Source: Nemophila menziesii
Lineage: Eukaryota > Streptophyta > Magnoliopsida > Boraginales > Hydrophyllaceae
Reading direction: 5' to 3'
DNA: 64,000 nucleotides
Assembly (NCBI GenBank): GCA_029959085.1
Contig: JARWIR010000018.1
Coordinates: 3,348,001 to 3,412,000, forward strand
Shown here: in pieces, positions 45,843-56,019 of the stretch
Layout of the letters: the number at the start of each line of letters is the position of its first letter
How positions within the stretch are numbered: position 1 is the stretch's first letter
Program-made: the position numbers and the translations under genes
Notes under the pieces: model-generated
Told to the model about the DNA's origin: nothing
What the model saw: the letters and a program-made list of their open reading frames with translations, nothing else
Database searches by the model: none

Positions 45843-45858
45843 GATATATTAGAAATTT
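45843..45858. repeat. LINE target site duplication, right copy
   Basis: GATATATTAGAAATTT directly after the A-run at 45833-45842; identical to 38895-38910. The following 45859-46230 is AT-rich and holds no gene that I can see. Confidence 0.85.
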
Positions 45859-46230
45859 AGAGTGTAAAATTTTGCTTGCTTGCTTGGACTATGAATTAAT
45901 AATATTATGTTAAAACAAATATTTTACGAGTTTTTTTTTTAGCCGAGATATTGAAAACCAAAAATAAACTATTAAATAGATAGATCACGTATAGAAATAA
46001 TTTTCATTTATCATTTCCAAATCCACACTTAAACAACTTCCAATAACCGAAGTATACCGGCAAATTCTTACACTTCATCAAGATAAATTTTACTCTATTT
46101 TTTTTAAAATCAAAATTGGTAACATTTTTACCAAAATGGGTAACTTTTTCCTCCTGTCTTTTGTATTCTTCAATTTTATCTTCTTATCCTTTAATGATAT
46201 CAATAGTGTAGATGATACTCGTTTATACAC

Positions 46231-46369
46231 CCAAATGTTGTGAGCTTATAGTCCGTTAATCCAAGGTTTGTGTAATTTTGGTTGGTAGGAAAAGGGTATA
46301 CCCAAATGTTGTGAGCTTATAGTCCGTTAATCCAAGGTTTGTGTAATTTTGGTTGGTAGGAAAAGGGTA
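46231..46369 (+). repeat. 71-bp tandem duplication
   Basis: CCAAATGTTGTGAGCTTATAG and what follows, up to TAGGAAAAGGGTA, occur twice in a row at a period of 71 bp with almost no change, just before the PPR pseudogene. Confidence 0.9.
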
Positions 46370-46371
46370 GT

Positions 46372-46750
46372 ATGTTATTGATTGAGATGTTGGATTGTAG
46401 AGTTTTAAAAATTGTCATACATTTACTATATTTGTTGATTCATATAGTAAAGATGGATTGGTGGAGGATGCAGAGAGAGAGTGTCATGGAATTTTTGAAT
46501 GAAAAAAGAATTAAACCTAATATTGTTAGTTATAATGCATTGCTAGATGGTAATTGATTGCCGGTGTGAAATGGAGAAAGCTATAGAGGTCTTATACACC
46601 GTGATCGCTAGATGATGCATCTTGATAATCAAACCTATAACACCTTAATAAATAGTTATTGCAAAAAAAAAGGTTGATTGATTAGGCTTTTCAATTTTTT
46701 TGAAGATATTATTGCAATCTGATATTATAAGGTTAGACATTCCCTAACAA
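46372..46750 (+). pseudogene. Pentatricopeptide repeat (PPR) gene fragment
   Basis: Across three frames one can read P-class PPR motifs in order: HTFTIFVDSYSKDGLVEDAE, then EKRIKPNIVSYNALLDG, then NQTYNTLINSYCKKK. Each is a clear match to the consensus of plant organelle RNA-binding PPR proteins (PN-V-YN-L-DGYCK type). About two and a half repeats remain, with frameshifts and stops between them, and no complete ORF. It is a dead fragment; a source gene of the restorer-like P class is plausible but not shown. Confidence 0.75.
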
Positions 46751-47480
46751 GAAAACCATGAAGTTCATAGTTAAAATACACATAACTACCTAAGTGTTAT
46801 TTTTTTTATTAACATGATTTAGCAACCGTCTAAGTGGTCACTAGACGGTCAATAGACAAAAGTTGAAAGAGTAAAAAAAAAATTTGCATATTCTACCGAC
46901 CACTAAGTGGTCAGTAAAGATAATATATTTTTCTATCCAACAAAACTATTAATTTTAGTTTTTTAAATCAAATCTTCTTCTGAAGACCATAGTTCGCCGT
47001 GAATGGTAGTATCTAGTGACCACATTTGTCAGTGTCGCCAAAGGATTGGCCGCCAGAAACGCGAAACGTGGCCGTGTAAACAAATCAACAGTGCATTGTG
47101 GGAAATTCTTAAATTTAGGTTTATAAAAATTACCACGATACAATTTTACTACAATTAAAGTTGATTTTCAATTGCTGTGCGAACAAAAGATTCTAAAAAC
47201 TAAGGGATAGGGTATCAATATAATTTTTTACCCAGTGTGACCCTACTTTTAAGTTTTTTTTAGATAATTCTCTTGGTGGTGTTGTCAAGTGTGGAAGTTA
47301 AGTTCATGTGATTTATGTGAGATTGCTTGTTATTCTTGTCTGGTTTCTCACATGCTCAAAAGGTAATTAATACGCTCGTAATTTTGTTTAATGCTAGTTT
47401 TACAGTTCATAATTTGTGTTCTTGCCTTTTAAATATTGGCTCTTTTTAATTCAATGCCCGATAACTCTTTGTTTTCATAG
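46751..47480. other. AT-rich spacer with a small palindrome
   Basis: No gene seen. CCGTCTAAGTGGTCACTAGACGG and GACCACTAAGTGGTC-type palindromes at about 46825-46920 may be a decayed small DNA transposon; I could not find its ends. The last 200 bp resemble intron sequence before the exon at 47481. Confidence 0.4.
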
Positions 47481-47579
47481 TCTCATTGGATTCGAAAGGA
47501 TTATAACAAGAGAGGAGCAAATGGAAATGATTTTCACAAGACAAATGTTCCTCATATACCTTTGGAATTCCAGGATATG
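47481..47579 (+). pseudogene. Orphan exon, copy 2 (protein not recognised)
   Basis: 33 codons in phase 0 between an acceptor-like TTTTCATAG and a donor GTATGA: begins SHWIRKDYNKRGANG and ends PLEFQDM. It is related to 37741-37824, about 9.7 kb upstream. With no other exon in reach I treat it as a gene fragment. 47580-47733 shows no further coding sequence. Confidence 0.5.
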
Positions 47580-48332
47580 GTATGAGCTCGTTTGTAAATG
47601 GATTCCAGAGCAAACATGCTCATTTTATCCTTATAATAAACATTCAATATTCATAGAATAAAAATTAAAAAGAAAGTAATGAACCTATGATTTGTTACTT
47701 AATATATGGTATCATATTAAATCTTAATTATAAGAGCCAATTAGAGGTAAATGCCTATTTAAAAAGTTATTTAAAAAAAGGTGCCTTCAATAAAACATTT
47801 TAGAGAAAACAGCCTCTCTCAAAACTACCCCTAATTAACAATTAAAAAATAATAATAAAACAAAACATTGAAGCGTTCATATACACAAACACACACACAC
47901 AACACACACAACTGCACACACACAACTGCACACACACATACTACACGCAACAGAGACGACGAAAGGCGAACAACGAAGAACACTCACCAGCGACTCCACG
48001 ACGACTCACCGGCGACTATAAAAACACGAGCAAATCAACATAACTAAAAGCAAACGCGATCAACAACAAAAAAATACAAACATACGTAAGTGAAAAAATT
48101 GAAATATAATCTAATTTCTATGTTTATTTTGAGATTTTTGATAGTGTTTCTTACTTTTGAAACTGATTTCACGTGATTTATCAACAAATTCTTACCGATT
48201 TCTATATAAAACCAAATTTAGAAGTTTCTAGGGTTTAAAATAGGATTATTTGATGAATGTGTTCAATTTACTGTGATCAATATGAACGAAAGATGGATTA
48301 GAGTCATAAAATGCGAATAATGTGTTAAACAG

Positions 48333-48810
48333 GGACCTAAAATGCAATTACTGCATAATGCAGAATTCTGCACAATGTTTTTCGTAACTGTATTAAACAT
48401 GGAATTCCATGCTTAATACAGTTATCAAATCATGAAATTACATGTTGTGAAAACTGTATTATAGACATCATGTGTAGTTTAGGAACCTATATAGTGTAAT
48501 TACTGCATAATATGAAATTCTGCCGAATGTTTTTAGTAACTGTATTAAACATGGAATTCCATGTTTAATACAATTATCAAATCATTAAATTCCATGTGTT
48601 GATAACTGTATTATAGATAGAATGTGTAGTTTAGGGACCTTATAGTGTAATTACTGCATAATATAGAATTCTGCAGAATGTTGTTAGTAACTGTATTAAA
48701 CATGGAATTCCATGTTTAATACATTTATCAAACATGAAATTCAATATTTTGATAATTGTATTAAACATTAAATTCCATGTTTTGATAACTGTATTAAACA
48801 TGGAATTAAC
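48333..48810. repeat. Three ~150-bp tandem units with a 30-bp palindrome
   Basis: Units start near 48333, 48481 and 48632 with GGGACCTATAGTG-like sequence and contain a palindrome centred on CATGGAATTCCATG, flanked by GTATTAAA and TTTAATAC; in the second and third unit it is perfect over 30 bp. The first has one change (CATGCTTAATAC). Confidence 0.85.
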
Positions 48811-49935
48811 TCAATTCAGGCTACTAATATGTTTTCTTGTGTTTGGAATTTGTGTAAAACAGGTGAAAATGGCACCAAGAAGAAAAGTTATCAAGTCAAG
48901 ACTACTAATTTGTTTCTTGTGGTTGGAGTTTGTGTAAATACAAGTAAAAATGCATCCAAGAAGAAGATTTACTGATGAACAAGAAGATGATAAGATACAA
49001 GCAGCGAAAAGGAAGAACTACTAGCTTTTCTAAGTGATGAGCAACCCCTCAGTGGATTATGTTCATTGAAGAGTGTATATGCAGTTCAGCGAAAACAAAG
49101 ATTAAAGAATCAGTTATCTAAAAGAATATTGATGAATGTGTTGACGTTTTTATTATTGTATTGAAAAGAGTATTTCGTATTTAATTGTACTTATTTTGGA
49201 ATGTTTTAGATTGTAATGTTTAAAATGACTTGTTAGTTTATTAAGTATTATGAAGAATTTGATTAAAAATGGAAATTGATTAGTACTTCATATTGTGAAG
49301 GATTTGATTAGAACAGTTTTAATACCAACAAAAAACTCAAAAAGGCAGGCAAAATCCGCAACACATAAAAATGACTTGTAAATTCCATGTTTGAAAACAT
49401 GAAATTCCATGTTTGAACATGAAAATTTACTAACCTGCACACTAACAACTTAAGCTACTCGAATCGAAACCTATACAGAAAGATAATAATTATAAAGGAA
49501 TGAATCACAACATAATATAAAAACAAAAAGGATCCAGAACATAACAATAGAAACTGTAAAAATTGTTAAACCGGTGAATATTGAAAAACTGTTACAAGAA
49601 TATAATGATCATAAAAAATAATCATAGAGCAACTTGACAATTTATGGCATTGACCGACGTGACTGATTAGTTGACTCCAACAGTTGCTTTTCAGAACCAA
49701 ATCTTTGTGACCACCAAATGTATGCTACTTGGGATCATGGAAACACGTAATCGTGGAAACACGTAATTGAAAACAGAATCGAGACTCGGGAAAAGATCAA
49801 ACAAACGCATAGAACGTTGAGAACCGAACCTAACTACAGCCATAACCATCTGCAGAAAACAAGTCATGACATAAGTGCTAGAATACAATAACACAAACAA
49901 AGGAAGAAGAAGAAAAGGGAAAACATTATGTGCAA

Positions 49936-50153
49936 ACATGGAATTCCATGTTTCATACAGTTTCATGCTGTATAAAACATGGAATTCCATGTTTGAAACA
50001 TGGAATTCTGCGACTGCACAAACCTCTTCACAGAATTCCATGTTTTAAACATGGAATTCCATGTTTCATACAGTTTCATACTGTATAAAACATGGAATTC
50101 CATGTTTAAAACATGGAATTCTGCAACTGCACAAACCTCTTCACAAAATTACA
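49936..50153. repeat. Two ~110-bp tandem units with CATGGAATTCCATG palindromes
   Basis: 49936-50046 and 50047-50153 share ACATGGAATTCCATGTTTCA, a CAGTTTCAT-CTGTATAAAA spacer and CTGCACAAACCTCTTCACA. Each unit carries the palindrome twice, so six-base EcoRI sites are unusually dense here. Confidence 0.85.
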
Positions 50154-51249
50154 GCTCAAACACACACTCTTATACGATTAAAAACAGTTTAAACACAAAA
50201 TTAAGCAGCATAGAAGCAAAATATGAACAAAATGAAGAATGTAACACAGAATTTACAGAAAATGAAGCAAAATATGAAGAAATGAAGAATGTAAAAACAT
50301 TATCATAACAAAAAGAGTTTAAACACAAAAATTTGCAAAAATCAAAGCAATATATGAACAAAACTAAGAATATAAACACAGAATTATAACATAACAAGCA
50401 ATTAGAAGAGAAAAACATTCAAAACAGTAGAATTGCTTCAAGTTGCAAAGTAGGATGAAAATGTGAATCAAAATGCTTTTAAAATAGAGAATACATACAC
50501 ATGTATACGTATATATAGAAACTATAAGCTGTAAATCAGCATAGCAACAAAATGAAATCAAAAATTTTAAAAAAATAGCTAAAAACAGAGCCGAGAGAGA
50601 TAGAGAGTGGGAGAGAAAGAAGAGAATGTTAGTTTACCTTTAGAGAAGGAGAAAAAGCCGAGTAATTCTGTGAGTTAGCTTCGTGAGTGTGAGTGAGATT
50701 TGTGACTGTGATTGAGCTCAGTTTGTTATCAATGGAGATGGAGAAAAATCGGTTAAAGGAGAGAGAAAGAGAGAGAGAGAGAGAGAAATAGATAGAGAGA
50801 ATCTGTGAGTGTGTGAGCTAATAATTGGGGAATTAATTACCTAGTTTATAATAAGTAGTATTTATATTGGGTAAAAAGGGAAAATAAATAATTAAGGGGA
50901 GTTTTTTTTCTAATTACTTAATTAAGAAGGCATTTATCTATAAATAAAAAATTTAGAAGCTTAAAAAAATTGGTAGCCTAATTAAGGAGGTATTTTTCTC
51001 CAATTACCCCTAATTATAATGGTTTGGAAGACTTTAAAGAGCGTATCTATCATCAATTAGATACTCTATCCCAAACTACTACAAATTCACACACATCAAA
51101 CATCAACACGGGCAATCTTTTCACAAACTACCCATCATTATAAGATAATTGTTGTATACCTGGGCTGGATAGCAAACAACCCATCAAATGACACATTACA
51201 ACCCTGGTTGTCACCATTAACGATGGGTTTTGTACTGACGCTTCATCAT

Positions 51250-52133
51250 CTTTTTTTTTTTTAAGAACAGTTTGAATTCTAGGGGTTTTTTTATAACTCA
51301 AAATTTGAATTTTGTAAAACTTTTCATAACTTAAACGGTCTTTTTTTATGAAAAAAAAAAGAAAAGAACAAATTGTATGGTGCTTGGCCAAAAAAATAAC
51401 GACTGTGATGAACATGAATTAAAACTAGAGTAAAGGTTTTTTGGGTATTATTCCTATTTTTAATTTAATCCATTTATAATCCTTATACTAATTAATGAAA
51501 GAAAAAATGTTTGAAAACTTAATTTATGTGAAGAAACAAAAATAAATTCTTATACGTATTTCTATTCAATATCTTCTGTTTTTCTCAAAACCTATCAAAT
51601 TTATATATGCACATCTGAAATGAATTTAAGGATACCATGTTTTTAAATTTTTGCATCTCTTAATTTGTACAAAGGAAAGACAAACTAGCTGATGTAGCTG
51701 ACGTTCTTTCGTTAGGTAAAATGAATTTAAGGATAAACAAATGCAAATTGCTATTGCATAATTCATATCGTTCAAGTCATTTTAAATTTATATATTTGTA
51801 AATAATCATCAATTATAAAAGTTCTATAAGTTACTGTCAAGCATTTGTCCTTACTCTTATTTTAATTTATTTGTTGCTGTCCATGATAAAATATTAAGTC
51901 TACCTACTATTCGATTGTTTCTTTCCTATGGAATAGTCATGAATGGTTGTTGAGACCCTTGTGGAATTAGTCTTCTTGTCTTTTGAATAATCCTTTATTC
52001 ATATTACAATTTCACTATATAATCGTATCTTTCCTATAAATGTTGGAAGGTTGAAAGATGATAATATCCAAGAAAGTGAGGTTTAGCATACCATTTGTTT
52101 GTGAGTCAATAGTCTTCTTCCATAGGTAATAAT
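51250..52133 (+). promoter_or_regulatory. Upstream region and putative TATA box of PP2-like gene A
   Basis: AT-rich, no ORF. CTATAAAT at 52034-52041, shared with copy B (near 61154), lies about 95 bp before the ATG, a fitting distance for a plant TATA box and a 5' UTR of about 65 nt. Copy A has a further TATATAA at about 52015 that B lacks. 51011-51250 is unique sequence in which I see no gene. Confidence 0.45.
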
Positions 52134-53762
52134 ATGGTGTTGGAGAAAGATCAAACTAGGGCTGAGAGAGCTACAAAAAGAGTCGAAAATGCAAAGAAAA
52201 GGGTTGAGAATGCAAGAAAAAGAGCTCAAAATGCTGCAAAAAGAGCTCAGGGTGCAACAAAACGAGCCGAAGAGGATGAAAAAAGGGCTATGGATATAGG
52301 AAAGATTGATCCAAAGAAGGCCGATGAAGCAGCAAAAAGAGCTAATGATGCGAGACAGAGAGCTGAGAATGCTACAAAGAGAGCCTCAGATGCAGAAAGA
52401 AGGGTTGATGACGCAATTAATAAAGCTAAAGATGCAGAATTGAGGGCTGAAAAAGCAAAAGAAAAAACTGAAAATCAAAAGAGGGCTGAAGAAGCAGCTA
52501 AAAGAACCAAAGATCAAAAGTCGGCAAAAAGAGCCGAAGTTCAAAAGAAAGTTGAAGAAGCATTAAAAAGAGCTAAAAATGCTGAAAAAAGAGCAGAAAA
52601 CGCTGAAAAAAGATCGGAAAATGCTGAAAAAAGAGCTGAAAATGCTGAAAAAAGGGACGACAATGCTGAAAAGAGGTTCAATGAAATAGCAAGAAGACTA
52701 GAAGATATCGAAAAAATAGCCAAAAATGCTGAAAGAAGAGCCGAAAATGCTGAAAAGAGGGTCAATGAAATAGGAAAAAAAGCCGAAGTTGATGAAAAGA
52801 AGTGTAAAGAGGCAGAGGAAAGAGCGCAAGATGCTGAAAAGAGGTCTAAAGAGGCTGAGAAAAGAGCAGAAGATGCTCAAAAGAATGCCGAGAAATCAGT
52901 GATACTTCCATATAAACATGAACAGATTCTACTAAATGCTGATGAAGTAGTTGATAGATCCTCAAGACTAAAGTTATATGATCAAATACGTGGTGGAATC
53001 TACTTGAAGCAAAAGAGCCAGGTAAGTAATGATCAATATCTATATATATTATTAAGATAAGAAGGCCTAATTTTAACTTTATACATACAGAAATACTATA
53101 TTGATGCAAAGGGCAGAAACTGTTTTATGGTGTCTGCAAAATCATTCACGATCTATTATAGGGGTGGGAATGAGACTAAGGATTGGTCATTGGCGAATGA
53201 ATCAGCAGGGTAAAGTGATACATGTTTGATTTAAACATTTATATTGCAGCACATGTTATATAACAATTCATTATAAATACAATTTCTCATCACATATGCA
53301 TAAATTTGATGTTTAGTACAAGAATATTTTATATGTATATGACTGAGAGTCTGACACTATCTAGTCGTGGGTTATTTTTGCAGTGGAAATGCGTCTTTGG
53401 CTGCTTATGAAGCGATCCCGACTAACTGGTTTCATATATATGATTATTTCCGGGTAGATTTATGTAATCCAGAAATTATGTATGAGGTTGTAATTCAGTT
53501 TATGTGGAAAGATACTGCATCTGGATTCCATGATTCTGTAAAGTTGTTTTTTACTCAAGTAGATGGAAAATTCATCTCCAAAGACGTAGATTTGAGAAAG
53601 GAGAAAAAAGGAGAATGGATTGAGATTCATATGTGGGAGTTTAAGGCACCAACCAAGGAGAGTACTACAATCTCAAACATTAGGTTTGATTTTCAAGACA
53701 TGGCTCACAAGGAAAAAAAAGGCTTACTAATAAAAGGATTTGTCATACGTCCAAAAGAGTAG
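52134..53762 (+). CDS. Coiled-coil PP2-type lectin, gene A (461 residues, 3 exons)
   Basis: Exons 52134-53021, 53091-53209 and 53384-53762; both introns are GT-AG (69 and 174 bp; phases 0 and 2). Exon 1 codes a helix of heptads, residues about 5-255, rich in Ala, Lys, Arg, Glu and Asn (typical unit AEKRAEN), broken once by DPKKA near residue 58. Ala at the a and d places predicts a coiled coil or a long single helix. Residues about 260-296 (ADEVVDRSSRLKLYDQIRGG) match the segment before the lectin domain in PP2-A proteins. Exons 2-3 form the PP2/Nictaba domain: NCFMVSAKSFTI, RVDLCNPEIMYEVV, GEWIEIHMWEFKAP and LLIKGFVIRPKE. The conserved GEF of the family reads WEF here. No signal peptide, so nucleus/cytosol or sieve-element import is likely. 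PP2 lectins bind chitin or high-mannose glycans; binding is not shown here. Confidence 0.88.
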
Positions 53763-54024
53763 AGTAGTGTTATAAGGTAATAAAATACCGGAGTCCACAA
53801 GACCAGATCTGAGATGCTTATTGTATTTTTGGTTAGGACTCTTGCTTTCGATTGCTTTTCAGTTCGATTTCAGGCTTTTTTGGTGTAGATTGCCCTTTTA
53901 TATTAGTGATTGGGGTCTAGTCTTATTGTTGTTCGTAGATTATTAGCTGGTTTCCTTTTATTCTTCCATTTCCTGGTATTTCATATTTTCGTGATGATTT
54001 GTACCGTTTTTTTTATTCCCTATT

Positions 54025-54030
54025 AATAAA
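54025..54030 (+). terminator. Putative poly(A) signal of gene A
   Basis: AATAAA 263 bp after the stop in TATTAATAAAAACAAA; copy B has the same signal at 62887-62892, so the site is kept in both paralogues. Confidence 0.5.
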
Positions 54031-54046
54031 AACAAACGGGTAAGGC

Positions 54047-54207
54047 TTTCATCTAATATTGGATGGTCCAATATTCATATCATAGTCATTGATTATTATA
54101 ACAAAACACATGTCATTAGATTAATAAGTTAGTTACTTTTGTAAGTTTAAAACATGAGGTATGTGCATTAATATAATTGGTATATGATCATCCTATATTG
54201 GATGAAA
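54047..54207. mobile_element. Candidate small inverted-repeat insert (MITE-like), private to copy A
   Basis: About 160 bp with ends TTTCATCTAATATTGGATGG and, reversed, TTTCATCCAATATAGGATGA (about 19 of 23 bases alike). The matching place in copy B (about 62900) lacks it. I did not find a convincing target duplication, so its class is open. Confidence 0.4.
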
Positions 54208-54440
54208 GAATTAGGCCATTGATTACGCATCATCTAATCAACAGGATTATGTGTTGCTTACAAAGGATCAGCCTGATGCTCTGCCATTGTAATGGCGTGT
54301 TGATTATATTTTCTGACGGGTTTTTATGTGGGTTTAGAAGCCACGTGCTTTTTGAACCTTATAATATATTCAACCTCGAAACTTGGTTAAGCTCTAATAC
54401 TATTGTAAAGTACCTAGCCGTGCTTAGGAAGAAACATATA

Positions 54441-55061
54441 TGTGGAATATATATGAAGTGTTTTATTACTTAAAGTTGTTTGACCACTTTCGTGACCCCG
54501 TGGTGACGTGGAGATTTTGTTTGCGTTGATGGGAGTCTTGATCCTACGCTCCATATTTGACCTAGTTCATTGTCTCATATATAAGCTGGAGTCATTGACC
54601 GAAGTCAGACTTAACTCATTGTCTTCTCTTCACTCTCGAGCGTTTCATCTTCTCTCTTTCTCTCGATAAACCCTAGTTCTTAAGAAACCTTTGGTTTCCG
54701 ATCTTTAGCATTGTAATCGTGGTCGATATAGCTTCTTGATTGTAATATATATTGTAATAAGTGAGAATCACCTAGATTCATCACTTGGTAGCCTTTAACA
54801 AATAGTTAGGGTTAGAGATTTCTTGGTAGAAGTTGTTCATTCGGTTTGTGCTGTGTAATAGTCGGAGATTTGTACTAAAACTTGTAACTTCGTGGCATTA
54901 TAGTGACTGAGCTACTCTCTTCTTGGCTCAACGTGGATGTAGGTCATTCTTGACTGAACCACGATAAGTTTTCCGTGTTCTTTACTTTTCCGCTTTTAAT
55001 TTTGTATATGTTCTTGAATCAAACTTCTTTAAAACCAACTTTTAATTAGTATTTTACAACA
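54441..55061 (+). repeat. Copia 5' LTR
   Basis: 621 bp, ends TTTTACAACA before the primer site. Contains a TATATAAG box (about 54578) and CTCTCTTTCTCTCGATAAACCCTAG typical of a leader; the same part recurs in the 3' LTR. Confidence 0.9.
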
Positions 55062-55062
55062 G

Positions 55063-55075
55063 TGGTATCAGACCG
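55063..55075 (+). other. Copia primer binding site (initiator tRNA-Met)
   Basis: TGGTATCAGACCG starts one base after the LTR end; plant Copia sites usually read TGGTATCAGAGC, so one base has changed. Confidence 0.8.
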
Positions 55076-55306
55076 TTTATAAATCTATTTACATATCGTT
55101 ATTGGAAATTCTTCTAGGGTTTCTATTTTCGATATTTAATAGATCTGCAAAAGATCTTGAGGGTTTTTTGGTTTTCTCATTTGTTTGATTCTTTCGATTT
55201 AAATCGAAGTTTCTTGGAGACCTAGGGTTTCCGAAAATCTTGATTTGGGGTTTTACAATCTTTGCTTTAAAACATTCTTGTTCTTCGATTTTCTATACTA
55301 ACCAGA

Positions 55307-56006
55307 ATGACAACAACTCGTATTGAGATGTCTGTCTTTGATGGAAAGGTTGATTTCATTGTGTGGTAGAAAAAGATGAAGGTACTTTTATCTCATCATA
55401 AGGTAGGTTTGGCTTTGGTGGAGGATATCAAAGAGTGTCCTGAGGAAATGCTTGAAAAACGTTTTCAAAAAAATGAATAAGCATACAATATTCTTTTCTT
55501 GAACTTATCTTATTCTGTAATAAGGAAAGTTGATGGAGCTGATACTGCACTTGAACTATGGGGTAAACTCGAATCTTTATATGCTACTAGGTTTGCCCCA
55601 AGGGTCTCTGTTTAATTACAAGATGGATGTGTCTAAATCTATAGATGAGAATTTAGATGAATTTACTAAGATGAGTCTTATGCTTAAAGGTACTGATATG
55701 GACTTAGATGAGTCAGGTTGATGCATGATCATGTTAAATTCTATACCTTATACTTTTCAAGTTGTGAAAGATGTGTTTCATTATGCTACTTCTGTGCCTA
55801 GTTATGATCAAGTTGTTACTACTTTAACAACTAGAGAAAATGAGATAAGGTACCTTAAAAGAACATGTGCTAATATGTTTGTGAAACCAAGAACAGATTC
55901 TATGACTAATAATGGTCTAGCTAAAACAAAAAGGGTAAGAAAACCACTAGTGTTAAAAGTAAAGAGACTAGGAAATATTTTCATTGTGGGAAAGCTGGTC
56001 ATTTGA
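55307..56006 (+). pseudogene. Copia gag (stops and frameshifts)
   Basis: ATG at 55307, then MSVFDGKVDFIVW, TAG at about 55367, KKMKVLLSHHKVGLAL, a second stop at about 55478, LWGKLESLYATRF and, in another frame, DENLDEFTKMSLMLKG and LLNSIP-like IMLNSIPYTFQVVKD. The zinc knuckle is half left (YFHCGKAGHLRP near 55975). This is the common UBN2/Gag of plant Copia elements. Confidence 0.82.
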
Positions 56007-56019
56007 GACCATGAAGCTG

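Larger units (their letters stand above)
47734..51010. mobile_element. Candidate non-autonomous Mutator-like element
   Basis: A 9-bp direct repeat TAATTATAA (47725-47733 and 51011-51019) flanks inverted termini: the left end GAGCCAATTAGAGG-TAAATGCCT and the reversed right end GGGGTAATTGGAGAAAAATACCT agree at about 16 of 23 positions, and weaker similarity goes on for about 130 bp (GTGCCTTC, ACTACCCCTAATTA). The 9-bp duplication and long imperfect termini fit Mutator-like elements. No transposase is present. Inside are a CA microsatellite (47884-47940), two palindrome-rich repeat blocks, a GA microsatellite (50755-50790) and a 24-codon ORF at 48951-49025 (MHPRRRFTDEQED). Both duplication and termini are AT-rich, so chance is possible. 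Confidence 0.55.

Noticed and set aside
47416..47661. An 81-residue ORF spanning the orphan exon
   Set aside because: It is out of frame with the peptide shared with 37741-37824 and crosses the splice-like borders.
52541..52765. Ser/Phe/Ala-rich ORFs on the minus strand across exon 1 of both PP2-like genes (also 61366-61590, 61594-61779)
   Set aside because: They are the antisense shadow of the heptad repeat and have no independent signals.
53367..53762. A separate 131-residue protein starting MGYFCSG at the third exon (also 62233)
   Set aside because: The first residues come from the intron and acceptor site; phase 2 splicing from exon 2 gives a continuous PP2 domain.
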